Source: Atopomonas hussainii
Lineage (GTDB): Bacteria > Pseudomonadota > Gammaproteobacteria > Pseudomonadales > Pseudomonadaceae
DNA: 64,000 bases
NCBI RefSeq assembly: GCF_900109735.1
Contig: NZ_FOAS01000001.1
Span: 62,001 to 126,000 of the forward strand
Reading direction: 5' to 3'
Of the stretch, positions 42,254-52,652 are shown piece by piece (within the stretch, counting starts at the first letter, position 1; each line of letters starts with the position of its first letter). A program made the position numbers and the translations under genes. The notes below the pieces were generated by a model. The model had not been told where the DNA came from, searched no databases, and saw only the letters and a program-made list of their open reading frames with translations.

Positions 42254-43506
42254 AACCCTTGCACCTTGGCGTTGGCGCGCAGGCTGGCGAGCTGATCTTC
42301 CACCTGCTTGGCCAGCTGTTGGCGCGCCACGTACTGGTTCACCTCGCGGCGCACGCTGGGGTCGCTGAGCGGCAGCAGGCGATCTTTACGGCTGCGCACC
42401 TGCACGATTTCAAAGAAGCCATCGATCAGCATGGGCTGCGAAATCGTGTCGGCTTTTTGGATCAGCGCGGTTTTGTGCAGAAAGCTCAGGCTCGGGTCAT
42501 CGTGGCGGATCAGCCCCAAGTCGCCGGGCAGCGCTTGCGCTTTGTCGTCCGCCAGCGAGTACTTATGCACCGCTTCGCTAAAGGCCAAGCCTTGTTGCAG
42601 CTCGGCATACACGGCATCAGCCTTGGCTTGGCTATCCACACGAATATGCGCGGCCTGCACCTGCGCCACATTCATAAACTGCGCCTTGTTGGCGGCGTAG
42701 TAGGCCTTGGCGTCGGCATCGCTGACCTTTGCCGCGAGTTCTTTAAGCACCGGTGTTTCGTGGTGAAAGTCACTGTGCAAGCCCAACTGGTGCATGTACT
42801 TGTGGCGCACCAGCTTGTCGCTGACCAGCTGGCGAATGCCGTCGATCTCCGCCGCGCTGTAGCCGAGCTTTTTCAGCTGATGCCAGTGGTACTGACGCTG
42901 CACATGCTGCGCCACTTGCCCGCCGAGGTATTGCAGGTTGCCCTTTTGCAGCTCGACCTTGCCTTGCACGGCCACGCTGTCCCACACCTCGAGCAGGTTG
43001 AGGGTATGCGGCGCTTCACCGGCAAAGGTCCACGTCACCAGCTCAGTCGCTCCAGCCTCGGCGCGTTGTTGCTCATCCAGCCACAGGCTGTTGAGCGCCA
43101 CTAAGCCGGCACGCGGTTGCAGCACAGCGCGCAGCTGCGCACTGGTGAGCGGCTGCGGGGCGCTTAAATAGGGTTGAAAGTCGTTGTCTAGCTGCTTGCC
43201 GAGCACGCGCTCTATCAAGTCGCTGCTCTCGAGCTGCACATCCACCTTCAGGCTGTCTTGGTTGGCGGGGGTTAGCTGCGCTTGCACGGCCTCGGCCACC
43301 AAGCGGTTATCCACTAAGCCTTGGCGCACTTCGGCTAAATCGGTGTTGAACTTGACCCGCGTGAGGGCTTTTTCCAGCACGGCGATGCTTTTCGCCGGTA
43401 AGCGGGTGCCATTGATGACAAGGTCGCTGCCTGCCCAGCCGCTGCTGCTGAGGCCAAGCCCCAGCAGCAGGGTGAACACGCAGGCCGTCTTAGAGCGACT
43501 GACCAT
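42250..43506 (-). CDS. Periplasmic parvulin-type peptidyl-prolyl cis-trans isomerase (SurA/PpiC-like)
   Basis: The 418-residue protein has a signal peptide (TACVFTLLLGLGLSSSGWAG), a long helical N-terminal region and a parvulin domain at about residues 275-385 (VAQVQAAHIRVDSQAKADAVYAELQQGLAFSEAVHKYSLADDKAQALPGDLGLI, then DGFFEIVQVRSRK). It should help fold exported proteins in the periplasm. Its start lies inside the end of the phospholipase gene (17-bp overlap) and its end overlaps the anchored protein gene by 4 bp, so the three are tightly coupled. That linkage points to a client in the operon rather than general folding. Confidence 0.85.
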   Translation of the reverse strand: MVSRSKTACVFTLLLGLGLSSSGWAGSDLVINGTRLPAKSIAVLEKALTRVKFNTDLAEVRQGLVDNRLVAEAVQAQLTPANQDSLKVDVQLESSDLIERVLGKQLDNDFQPYLSAPQPLTSAQLRAVLQPRAGLVALNSLWLDEQQRAEAGATELVTWTFAGEAPHTLNLLEVWDSVAVQGKVELQKGNLQYLGGQVAQHVQRQYHWHQLKKLGYSAAEIDGIRQLVSDKLVRHKYMHQLGLHSDFHHETPVLKELAAKVSDADAKAYYAANKAQFMNVAQVQAAHIRVDSQAKADAVYAELQQGLAFSEAVHKYSLADDKAQALPGDLGLIRHDDPSLSFLHKTALIQKADTISQPMLIDGFFEIVQVRSRKDRLLPLSDPSVRREVNQYVARQQLAKQVEDQLASLRANAKVQGL

Positions 43507-44473
43507 AGAACTGATTCGCCCCTTTGGTCAGCACAGTGACGGTGGAGGCAATCGATTCTGGGATCAGCTTTTTCGCTACGCGTACCCGCGTAGTGCTGCT
43601 GGTGTCGTACAGCGGCTCAGGGTGCTGGTAGGCCACCTGCGCGGTCTGCGTGATGATGTCGCGCAGCGGCTTGGCAGCGTTGTAGTTACCCACTACGGCA
43701 GCGACAGCGGCTTGGTTGTTAAAGCCTTCTTTGGCGTAGTTATCTTCGACCCAACCTTCCCAACTGGAGTGGCCATTGGCCGAGGTAATCCAAGTGTGGT
43801 GCGGCTGCGCTACGTCGCCGGTGGCGTGCAGCGAGTAACCAATGGTCTGCAGCGACGGCGCGCGCTTGAACTGCTCGAACCAGTAGTTAGCCAAGTTATC
43901 GATCGGCTGGAAGGCCATCGCTTGGAAGTCGTCGTAGTGCTCCTTCCAGTTCGAACGGCTGCCTTGGCGGTAGTTGGCTTCGGTGGTGTTGTAGTCGTCG
44001 TCTTTCAGACCACGGTTGTACAGGTAGACCATCGCGTACCAGTCGACATCGGCAATCCCGCCGTCGACCTTGTGGTAGCGGTAGTCGTAACCACCGTGGT
44101 CGTTGCCGTGCGAGTCGCCTTGGCGGCCCATGTTGATGAAGTGCCAGTACGAGGTGTAGCTAACAATCGACGCAGCAAGGCCGTACACAGGCGCACGTTC
44201 GTAGCCGACCCACCAGCCACCCAAGCGGGTGTCTTTGAAGTCGTCCACGTCGTAAGCCGCTTGGCCAAGGATATCCCCCGCTTTGGCTTCGCTACCGGCA
44301 GCGCTGACGTAGAACTGATACGCACGCTTCATATCGGCGGTGGCGTAGCTGGAGTTCATAAACGCCAAGGCGTCTTTAACGATGTTTTTGTGCGTGGGTT
44401 GAGTCCAGGCGCTGGCGCTACCGGCAGACACTGCCAGCGCCACGCCCGCCGCGAGCGCGGTGAGGTGTTTCAT
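43490..44473 (-). CDS. Zinc-dependent phospholipase C family secreted enzyme
   Basis: The 327-residue precursor has a signal peptide cleaved at ASA|W (after residue 22), so the mature protein begins with Trp, the residue that coordinates zinc in zinc-dependent phospholipases C. Further ligand motifs are PTHKNIV, WHFINMG, the LHATGDVAQPHHTW box (HxxxD and H) and SSWEGWVEDNY. The family cleaves the phosphate ester of phosphatidylcholine or related lipids; an S1/P1-nuclease relative is less likely because of overall length and the N-terminal region. AGAGAG precedes the ATG. A PPIase and an anchored protein follow with overlapping reading frames. Confidence 0.85.
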   Translation of the reverse strand: MKHLTALAAGVALAVSAGSASAWTQPTHKNIVKDALAFMNSSYATADMKRAYQFYVSAAGSEAKAGDILGQAAYDVDDFKDTRLGGWWVGYERAPVYGLAASIVSYTSYWHFINMGRQGDSHGNDHGGYDYRYHKVDGGIADVDWYAMVYLYNRGLKDDDYNTTEANYRQGSRSNWKEHYDDFQAMAFQPIDNLANYWFEQFKRAPSLQTIGYSLHATGDVAQPHHTWITSANGHSSWEGWVEDNYAKEGFNNQAAVAAVVGNYNAAKPLRDIITQTAQVAYQHPEPLYDTSSTTRVRVAKKLIPESIASTVTVLTKGANQFYGQSL

Positions 44474-44749
44474 GGGTTAGCTCTCTTTTGTTATTGGGTT
44501 TGAGCATCACAACAGGTGAAGTTGTCGCTGCGGTGACAGCACCGCCGCTGGAGCCCTAGACACACTTAAGCTCGCCCAACGAAATCGTTATGGGCAAGCC
44601 GTGATGAAGGAGTCCTAGGCGCAGACTATTGCGCAAAAAATCGCCAAACAAGGGTCAGCCGGCAGATTGACCCGATAGCTCAAGGCGTGTCCGTAATCGA
44701 CAAACGCACACGCCCTGCCAATAACACAGCGCCCGGCGGGCGTTACCCA
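44474..44749. other. Intergenic region with several stem-loops between pbpG and the phospholipase gene
   Basis: This 276-bp gap holds GGCGTGT/ACACGCC (44684-44690, 44708-44714) and GGGTCA/TGACCC (44652-44657, 44668-44673), which may end pbpG transcription on the minus strand, and a bulged stem at 44570-44599 (GCTCGCCCAAC with GTTATGGGCAAGC) in the phospholipase upstream region. No gene is seen in it. Confidence 0.4.
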
Positions 44750-45637
44750 TCAGTACGCTTGGCGTTGCGCCAGCTTCTGTTGTTTGTAGCTCAGCGCCGC
44801 CGCTGGCACGGGGCTGACTTTGCCGGTTTCCAAGTAGCGCTTTAAGCGGTTGGCGTCGGCCATGTGGGTGTATTTGCCGAAGGCATCCAGCACCACAAAG
44901 GCCACGTTGCGGTCCGCCATACGGGTACGCATCACCAAGCAATGGCCGGCGGCATTGGTGAAGCCGGTTTTGGTCAGCTGAATGCTCCAGTCGGGCTTGT
45001 AGACCAAGCGGTTGGTGTTGCGAAAGCCCAAGCTGTAATGCGGCTGACGGAACTGCGTGGTGCGCTCGCCGGTGGTGCTCAGTTGGCTCATTAGCGGGTA
45101 TTGCTGAGTGGCTTTAAGCAGTTTGACCAAGTCGCGCGCGCTGGAGACGTTGAACTCCGACAAACCCGTAGGCTCGACAAAGCGGCTATTACTCATACCC
45201 AGCGCCTGCGCCTTGGCGTTCATCGCCTTGATAAACGCCGGCACGCCGCCGGGGTAGTGATGCGCCAAGCTAGTGGCGGCGCGGTTTTCTGACGACATCA
45301 AGGTCAGCAGCAGCATCTCGCGGCGACTGATCACGCTGCCAATGCGCACGCGTGAATACACACCCTGCATTTCTTTCACGTCGCGAATGATGATCGGCAG
45401 CGGCTCGTCGAGCGATTGCTTGGCATCCAGCACCACCATGGCGGTCATCAGCTTAGTTACCGAGGCAATCGGCACCACCCAGTCGGGGTTTTCTTCGAAC
45501 AGCACTTGGCCGTTGTTCAAATCCACCAGCAGCGCGCTGCCAGAAGCCAGCTGTTGTTTCGGCGCCGCCTGCACAGCGCTGGAAAAGGCCAAACAGCACA
45601 GCAGCATCAAGCTGCCGAAGGCACGGGATAACGGCAC
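44750..45637 (-). CDS. pbpG: D-alanyl-D-alanine endopeptidase PBP7
   Basis: The 295-residue periplasmic serine peptidase cuts D-Ala-meso-DAP cross-links in peptidoglycan. A signal peptide ends at AVQA|AP (residue 24). Active-site motifs are ASVTK (Ser59-Lys62), SSEN near 117 and the KTG of [14 protein letters not shown] start it at GTG on the complement at 45637, with GAGAG upstream; other in-frame starts are at 45706 and 45607. It is alone on its transcript, with hairpins after it. Confidence 0.93.
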   Translation of the reverse strand: MPLSRAFGSLMLLCCLAFSSAVQAAPKQQLASGSALLVDLNNGQVLFEENPDWVVPIASVTKLMTAMVVLDAKQSLDEPLPIIIRDVKEMQGVYSRVRIGSVISRREMLLLTLMSSENRAATSLAHHYPGGVPAFIKAMNAKAQALGMSNSRFVEPTGLSEFNVSSARDLVKLLKATQQYPLMSQLSTTGERTTQFRQPHYSLGFRNTNRLVYKPDWSIQLTKTGFTNAAGHCLVMRTRMADRNVAFVVLDAFGKYTHMADANRLKRYLETGKVSPVPAAALSYKQQKLAQRQAY

Positions 45638-45712
45638 GATAGGGCTCTCACAAAAAGGGTGGATGCGCTCAGCATAGCGCGGGCGGCGCAGTATAGGGAT
45701 TGGCAATTTAAC

Positions 45713-45726
45713 CGCCTAGATAGGCG
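45713..45726 (-). terminator. Hairpin after the LysR gene
   Basis: CGCCTA-GA-TAGGCG lies 24 bp beyond the LysR stop on the minus strand and is followed there by GGTTAAATT. It is a weak terminator candidate. Confidence 0.3.
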
Positions 45727-45749
45727 CTGCTTGAAAGGCTGAATAATCA

Positions 45750-46694
45750 TCACGCAGTCGCCAGAAGCGCTTGCTCCTGCTCGCTCAGCGCTTGGTCGTG
45801 CGCTTGCAGGCGCTGGATAAACTGCTGCGCCGGGGCCGACAGCGTGCGGCCACGCAACCACGCCACGCCAAAGCGGCCGCGCACATTAAGCGCTGGCAGC
45901 GGCAATAGCTGTAATTGCCCGGCGTACAGATCTGCCAGAGCAATAAACAGCGGCATTAAGGTCAGGGCATCAGACTGCTTAAGAATATTGCGCAGCATCG
46001 CCGAGCTGTCGCAGACAATCGCTTGGCGCAGGTGCTCCTGAGTGCTGCGCCGCAGCGGCGGCGGCATTAGGCGGAACAGCTGCTGTCGCGCCTCTTCTGG
46101 CAGATGCGGGCCGGCCAAGGGGTAGCGCAGCAAGTCAGATAAGTTTGGTGCTGGGCCACTGAGCAGCGGATGCCCAGCACGGCACAGCGGCACGGTGGGG
46201 TGATCGCCCAGCGGCAAAAACTCGTACTCCGCTTGGCCCTCCAGTTGATGCACGGTCGCCACGACAAGATCGATTTCACGGCGCTGCAAACGCCCCGGCA
46301 GCTCTTGCCACGGTGCTTCCACCACCGCTAAGCGCAACTGCGGATAGCGCTGAATCAGTTGGCCGAGCGGCACATCCACCAACGCCGCACCGGCAAACGG
46401 GCCGACGCCAACGCGCAACTCGCCCAGCTCAAGGCCACGCGCCAGCTGCACGTCGCGCTCGAGTTCTTCGGCGGCGAGCAGCAAACCGCGCGCATGGCGC
46501 AGCACCAACTCGCCGAGTGCGGTGGGCGTGACCTCTCGCGGGCCGCGATCAAACAGTAGCTCACCCACGGTTTGTTCTAGGCTTTGAATACTGCGGCTCA
46601 GCGCCGGCTGGGTCATGTGCAGCGTTTCTGCCGCGCGAGCAAAGTTGCGCTGCTCCGCTAAGGCCAACGCATGACGCAAGTGACGAAGCTCCAT
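45750..46694 (-). CDS. LysR family regulator, divergent from the alkylsulfatase (SdsB-like)
   Basis: The 314-residue protein has the LysR N-terminal helix-turn-helix (residues 1-62: ELRHLRHALALAEQRNFARAAETLHMTQPALSRSIQSLEQTVGELLFDR) and a periplasmic-binding-like effector domain. The ATG at 46694 has AAAGGT upstream. It is transcribed away from the alkylsulfatase gene with a TGC-N7-GCA box between them, as SdsB1 is next to SdsA1 in P. aeruginosa, so it probably activates the sulfatase when alkyl sulfates are present. That role is by context. Confidence 0.88.
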   Translation of the reverse strand: MELRHLRHALALAEQRNFARAAETLHMTQPALSRSIQSLEQTVGELLFDRGPREVTPTALGELVLRHARGLLLAAEELERDVQLARGLELGELRVGVGPFAGAALVDVPLGQLIQRYPQLRLAVVEAPWQELPGRLQRREIDLVVATVHQLEGQAEYEFLPLGDHPTVPLCRAGHPLLSGPAPNLSDLLRYPLAGPHLPEEARQQLFRLMPPPLRRSTQEHLRQAIVCDSSAMLRNILKQSDALTLMPLFIALADLYAGQLQLLPLPALNVRGRFGVAWLRGRTLSAPAQQFIQRLQAHDQALSEQEQALLATA

Positions 46695-46729
46695 AGCAAT
46701 ACCTTTTACGCATTCAATAAATGAAAACC

Positions 46730-46744
46730 ATGCATTGGACGCAT
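46730..46744. promoter_or_regulatory. LysR-type box (T-N11-A) between regulator and alkylsulfatase
   Basis: ATGC-N7-GCAT, containing the T-N11-A pattern at 46731-46743, lies midway between the LysR and sulfatase starts. It matches the general LysR-family recognition form. Confidence 0.45.
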
Positions 46745-46796
46745 AATCAGCCGCAGCGCATGCTGCTGGCAAGACCACCGATTTAAGGAGCCCACC

Positions 46797-48758
46797 GTGC
46801 TGCGTCGCCTGTGTTTATTCACCACCCTGCTGGCTATCGCCGGCTGCGAACCCGCCAACGAGGCCAGCAACAGCGCCGCCAGCGCCAGCACGCAAGCGGC
46901 CAACGCCGCCGTGGCCAAGGCGTATAACTTGGGCGATCAACAGGCGCTGCAAGACGCCCAGCGCGGCTTTATTGCCAAGCCCAGTGGCCAAGTGCGCAAC
47001 GAGCAAGGCGTGGTGATTTGGGACTTCGACAGCTTTAACTTTCTCCACGGCAATGCGCCCGACACGGTTAACCCCAGTCTGTGGCGGCAAGCCGTGCTGA
47101 ATAACCAAGTCGGCCTGTTTAAGGTCAGCGAGGGCATCTGGCAGCTGCGCGGCTTCGACTTAGCCAATATGACGCTGATTCAAGGCGCGACGGGTTGGAT
47201 TGTTATCGACCCGCTGACCAGCCGCGAAACCGCCGCCTTTGCCTGGGCCTTTGCCCGCGAACACTTAGGCGAGCAGCCGGTGAGCGCGATGATTTTTACC
47301 CACAGCCATGTGGATCACTTTGGCGGCGCGCTGGGCATTCTCAGCGCCGAAGACGCCCGCGCGCAGCAAACGCCGATCATCGCCCCTGAAGGTTTTATGG
47401 CCGAGGCGACCAGCGAGAACCTGCTGATGGGCTTGGCTATGTCGCGCCGCGCCAGCTTTATGTACGGCCAGCGCTTGCCGCGCTCGGCCACGGGCTTAGT
47501 GGATAACGGCTTAGGCAAAGCCGTGGCCTTTGGCCGCGCCGGCATTCTGCCGCCCACGGTGCTGATCAATGAGGCCGCGCAGCCGCTGACTGTGGATGGC
47601 GTGGAATTTATCTTCCACAGCATGCCCGGCGCCGAAGCCCCCGCCGAGCTGACCTTTAGCCTGCCCGAGCACAAGGCCTTTGCCGGCGCCGAAATGGTCA
47701 GCCAAACCCTGCATAACCTGTACACCCTGCGCGGCGCCAAAGTGCGCGATGCACGCCTGTGGTCGGAGCATATCCAGCAGATGCTGCACTACGCCGAGCA
47801 AGCCGAAGTGCTGTTCAACCAGCACCACTGGCCGGTGTGGGGCACAGCGAACATCCAGCAATTCTTAACCGCCCAGCGCGATGTGTACCGTTTTCTGCAC
47901 GACCAAACCGTGCGCGGCATGAACGCAGGCTTGACCGCCCCAGAGATTGCCGAGCAACTCAAACTGCCCGCCAGCCTTGATCAGCAGATGGCCGTGCATG
48001 GCTATTACGGCACGCTGAAGCACAACGTGCGGGCGATTTATCAGTTTTATCTCGGCTGGTTTGATGCCAACCCCGCCAACCTCGACCCACTGCCGCCGGT
48101 GGCCGCTGCTGAAAAATACCTCGCCCTCGCCGGCGGCTCTGAAGCCTTGCTGAGCCAAGCGCAACAGGCCTACGACGCAGGCGACTACCGCTGGGCTGCC
48201 GAGCTGGGCAAGCACTTGGTATATGCCGACCGCGACAACCAAGCCGCGCGCGAACTGCAAGCCAAAGCCTTTGAGCAACTGGGCTACCAAGCCGAAGGCA
48301 CCCCATGGCGCAATTTCTACCTAAGCGGCGCTTATGAGCTGCGCCACGGCCTGCCCGAGCAACCCTTTAGCCCGGCAATGATGCTCGACATGCTGCGCCA
48401 CACCGACACCCGCGAGTTTCTCGCCAGCATGGCCACGCGCCTCGATGCCGAGGCCGCCGCAGACAAAAACCTGCGCGTGGTGCTCAACTTCACCGACAGC
48501 GGCGAGCGCTACCTACTGTGGCTAGAAAACGCCGTGCTGCATAACCGCATGCTCGCCACCGAAGAAACCATCGAGCCGGATGCTCAGCTCAGCCTCACCA
48601 AGGACTTCTTCCTGCAAATGGTGATTGGTAAAGCGGGCGCGGCGGCCTTGCTAACCTCCGACGAGGTGAGCATCGATGGCAGCGTTCTTAAGCTCGGGGA
48701 GTTCTTTGGCCTGCTGGATAAGCCGGATGGGCGTTTTCCGATTGTGACGCGGCCTTAG
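46797..48758 (+). CDS. Alkyl sulfatase, SdsA1 type, predicted lipoprotein
   Basis: The 653-residue enzyme hydrolyses primary alkyl sulfates such as dodecyl sulfate. The metallo-beta-lactamase zinc motif is THSHVDHFGG near residue 168, a second His lies in FHSMPGAEAPAELTF, and the C-terminal part (about 530-650) is the SCP2-like domain of this family. The start is GTG with AAGGAG 6 bp upstream. The N-terminus RRLCLFTTLLAIAGCEPANEASNS is a lipoprotein signal with acylated Cys17; family members are usually secreted or periplasmic, so lipid anchoring is notable. A LysR gene is divergent. Confidence 0.9.
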   Translation: MLRRLCLFTTLLAIAGCEPANEASNSAASASTQAANAAVAKAYNLGDQQALQDAQRGFIAKPSGQVRNEQGVVIWDFDSFNFLHGNAPDTVNPSLWRQAVLNNQVGLFKVSEGIWQLRGFDLANMTLIQGATGWIVIDPLTSRETAAFAWAFAREHLGEQPVSAMIFTHSHVDHFGGALGILSAEDARAQQTPIIAPEGFMAEATSENLLMGLAMSRRASFMYGQRLPRSATGLVDNGLGKAVAFGRAGILPPTVLINEAAQPLTVDGVEFIFHSMPGAEAPAELTFSLPEHKAFAGAEMVSQTLHNLYTLRGAKVRDARLWSEHIQQMLHYAEQAEVLFNQHHWPVWGTANIQQFLTAQRDVYRFLHDQTVRGMNAGLTAPEIAEQLKLPASLDQQMAVHGYYGTLKHNVRAIYQFYLGWFDANPANLDPLPPVAAAEKYLALAGGSEALLSQAQQAYDAGDYRWAAELGKHLVYADRDNQAARELQAKAFEQLGYQAEGTPWRNFYLSGAYELRHGLPEQPFSPAMMLDMLRHTDTREFLASMATRLDAEAAADKNLRVVLNFTDSGERYLLWLENAVLHNRMLATEETIEPDAQLSLTKDFFLQMVIGKAGAAALLTSDEVSIDGSVLKLGEFFGLLDKPDGRFPIVTRP

Positions 48759-48762
48759 GAAA

Positions 48763-48893
48763 CGCTGATTTAATGCCTGCACGACCCAATCACTGCGTTG
48801 TGCGGTGCTCACAACCTCACCTACCAGACGGTATGCCTCGGCTGCTGCGCTCCGTACGCCTTGCGCTTGAAGCGTTCGGCGATTAAATCAGCG
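48763..48893. repeat. Dispersed repeat copy 1, 131 bp, with 12-bp terminal inverted repeats
   Basis: Ends CGCTGATTTAAT (48763-48774) and ATTAAATCAGCG (48882-48893) are perfect inverted repeats. The interior (CGGTGCTCACAACCTC, GGTATGCCTCGGCTGCTGCG) recurs with roughly 85 % identity by eye at 58043-58164. It begins 4 bp after the sulfatase stop and encodes nothing. Confidence 0.75.
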
Positions 48894-48917
48894 CCTCCCT
48901 TAATACCGCCTAAACAA

Positions 48918-48949
48918 AAAAGGCTGGCCGGTTAGCCGGTCAGCCTTTT
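48918..48949. terminator. Bidirectional terminator between alkylsulfatase and aroE
   Basis: AAAAGGCTG-G-CCGG and CCGG-T-CAGCCTTTT pair around TTAG. A and T runs at both ends let it serve the convergent sulfatase and aroE transcripts. Confidence 0.82.
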
Positions 48950-48970
48950 GTCGTCATAACGAGGTGCGCA

Positions 48971-49806
48971 TTACCCCGCCAACTGCGCGCGCAACTCAGC
49001 CAATACCGGCGCGCTGTCGGGACGCACGCCGCGCCAAAGCAAGAAAGCTTCGGCGGCTTGTTCGACCAACATGCCGAGGCCATCCATACAGGCGGCAGCA
49101 CCCAAGTCGCTGGCCCAGCGATTAAAGGCGGTGGGTTCGGCGCTGTACATCATGTCGTAGCAGCGCGTGTGCCCAGGCTTGATCACCGCCGCCGGCAAAG
49201 GCGGCAGTTCACCGGCAAGGCTCGCCGAGGTGCCGTTGATGATCAGGTCGAACGGCTGCTGCAACCAGGCAAACTCGCTGGCCAGCACAGGGCCCAAATC
49301 AGCAAAGTGCTGGGCGAGGGTTTCTGCCTTGCTCAAAGTGCGGTTGGCGATCACCAACTCGCGCGGCTTATGTGCCAGCAACGGCTGCAATACACCGCGC
49401 ACCGCGCCACCGGCGCCAAGCAGCAGAATGCGCTGGTCGGCCAACGACCAACCGGCGTTCACGGTGAGATCGCGGACTAATCCTACGCCGTCGGTGTTAT
49501 CGCCGAGCAGCTTGCCGTCGGCATGCCGGCATAGGGTATTTACCGCACCGGCGCGCTCGGCACGCTCGCTGAGCTGGTTTACTAGGGCGAAGGCTTGCTC
49601 CTTAAACGGCACGGTGACGTTAGCGCCGCGCCCGCCACGGGCGAAAAAATCACGCGCGAAATCGGCAAAACCATCCAGCGGTGCCAGCAAGGCTTCGTAG
49701 CTCATGGTTTGTCCGGTTTGCTCGGCAAACAGGCGGTGAATCAGCGGCGACTTGCTGTGCCCGATGGGGTTACCGAACACGCCGTATTGATCAAGCCCGG
49801 CAACCA

Positions 49807-49807
<1 letters not shown>
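48971..49807 (-). CDS. aroE: Shikimate dehydrogenase
   Basis: The 278-residue enzyme reduces 3-dehydroshikimate to shikimate with NADPH. Visible motifs: [17 protein letters not shown] (substrate site), [13 protein letters not shown] with the catalytic Lys, [24 protein letters not shown] for the nucleotide, and the NADP-phosphate ANRTLSKAE. The start overlaps the hemF stop by one base, and both follow tsaC, as in other pseudomonads. Confidence 0.96.
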
Positions 49808-51307
<1,500 letters not shown>

Positions 51308-51362
51308 AGGCGCCCCCTTTTTTAGGGAGTTTAGCGCTCTGGATAAGGCGTTCGTTTAAAAA

Positions 51363-51386
51363 TTGGCGAGTGATATTGCTCGCCAA
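51363..51386 (-). terminator. Rho-independent terminator downstream of dprA
   Basis: TTGGCGAG (51363-51370) and CTCGCCAA (51379-51386) form a perfect 8-bp stem. On the minus strand it is followed by TTTTTAAA. It lies about 109 bp beyond the dprA stop and ahead of tsaC, so it divides the two transcripts. The rest of the 51308-51494 gap shows nothing clear. Confidence 0.72.
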
Positions 51387-51494
51387 GCTAGGCGCCGTGA
51401 CGAGCCATAGTGGTTCTATGACGAGGAGTGGCAACGCTGAATGGCGAGCAAAAGCGCCGCCAAGATTAAACAGCCAACGTCTTATTCAGAGTGC

Positions 51495-52595
51495 TCAGTT
51501 CAGCACTTGCCAGCGGCCGCCCTGTTGGGCGATGACGCCAGAAAGCTCTAATTCGGTAAGCTCAGCCAATAACTCGTGCAGCGGCCACGCGAGCAGCTGA
51601 CAGAGCTGGTCGCTGCTTTGCGCCTGTGCCCGCAGTTCGCGCAGCACCTGCTGTTGTCGCGTTGTGCCGGCCAGCAAGTCGGCCTGCACGGGCTTGGCCG
51701 GTGCGCTGGTTTGCCAGCCTTGCAGCTGGGCAAAAATATCCTGCACCTGCTCGACCAGCACGGCGCCCTCGCGCAGCAGTTGGTGGCAACCTTTGCTGCC
51801 GGGGTGCTGAATAGAGCCGGGAATGGCAAACACCTCACGATTTTGCTCAGCGGCCAGCTTAGCTGTGATCAGCGAGCCGCTGTTGAGCCCGGCCTCCACC
51901 ACTAAGGTGCCCACACTTAAACCGCTAATAATGCGATTACGTCGTGGAAAGTTACTCGCCACCGGCGCACAAGCCAGCGGCAACTCGCTGAGCAAGACGC
52001 CGCCTTGGGCGACAATCTGCTCTGCCAATGCTTGATTGCTGGCCGGGTAAATATGCCCCAGCCCCGTGCCCAACACGGCCACGGTTTTACCGCCACCGGC
52101 TAGCGCCCCTTGATGCGCGGCGGTGTCGATGCCACGGGCCAAGCCGCTGACAATCAGCATGCCCGCGCCAGCCAAAGTGGCGGCAAAGTCACGGGCGCAG
52201 CGGGCACCTGTCTTGCTGGCATTGCGGCTGCCAACCATGGCTAAAGCCGGCGCTTGTAGGCAGGAAAGGTCGCCCTCGGCCATCAACAGAAACGGCGCAT
52301 CGTCGATTTCCGCCAAGAGCGCGGGGTAGGCGTCATCACCTAGGCATAGCAGATGATGATGTGGGGCCTGTAACCACGCCATGGTGGTGTCGATGGCCTC
52401 GCGCAGCTCGCTAGCGCGGCGCTGCTCGCAAGCTTCGCGCGGCATGCCCAGGGCGCGCCACGCCGATGCGGGCGCTTGCAGGGCTGCCACGGGGCTAGCA
52501 AAGGCGGCCAGCAGTTGGCTCAGGCGCCGGCTGCCAATGCCGGGCAGCATTTGCAGGCGCAACAAGGCCTGCAACTGATCGGGGGCTTGAAACAT
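51495..52595 (-). CDS. dprA: DNA processing protein DprA/Smf
   Basis: The 366-residue protein loads RecA on incoming single-stranded DNA during transformation. It has an N-terminal helix-hairpin region (LRLQMLPGIGSRRLSQLL), the Rossmann domain with MVGSRNASKTGARCARDFA, SGLARGIDTAAHQGAL, LGTGLGHIYPASN and EAGLNSGSLITAKLAAEQNREVFAIPGSI, and a C-terminal winged helix. The ATG at 52595 has GGAAGG upstream. It follows the LysM gene. Confidence 0.95.
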   Translation of the reverse strand: MFQAPDQLQALLRLQMLPGIGSRRLSQLLAAFASPVAALQAPASAWRALGMPREACEQRRASELREAIDTTMAWLQAPHHHLLCLGDDAYPALLAEIDDAPFLLMAEGDLSCLQAPALAMVGSRNASKTGARCARDFAATLAGAGMLIVSGLARGIDTAAHQGALAGGGKTVAVLGTGLGHIYPASNQALAEQIVAQGGVLLSELPLACAPVASNFPRRNRIISGLSVGTLVVEAGLNSGSLITAKLAAEQNREVFAIPGSIQHPGSKGCHQLLREGAVLVEQVQDIFAQLQGWQTSAPAKPVQADLLAGTTRQQQVLRELRAQAQSSDQLCQLLAWPLHELLAELTELELSGVIAQQGGRWQVLN

Positions 52596-52622
52596 ATCCA
52601 CCTTCCTTGGCGGCAGAAACAA

Positions 52623-52646
52623 CAACGCCGCTAAAAAGCGGCGTTG
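52623..52646 (-). terminator. Hairpin between the LysM gene and dprA
   Basis: CAACGCCGC and GCGGCGTTG pair perfectly around six bases. It starts 7 bp beyond the LysM stop on the minus strand and is followed there by TTGTTTC, a moderate terminator that may attenuate dprA. Confidence 0.55.
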
Positions 52647-52652
52647 ACTAGC

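Noticed and set aside
43184-44503. Long plus-strand open frame of 439 codons
   Set aside because: It lies opposite the PPIase and phospholipase genes, which have clear motifs and start signals; the frame is a by-product of G+C-rich codon use.
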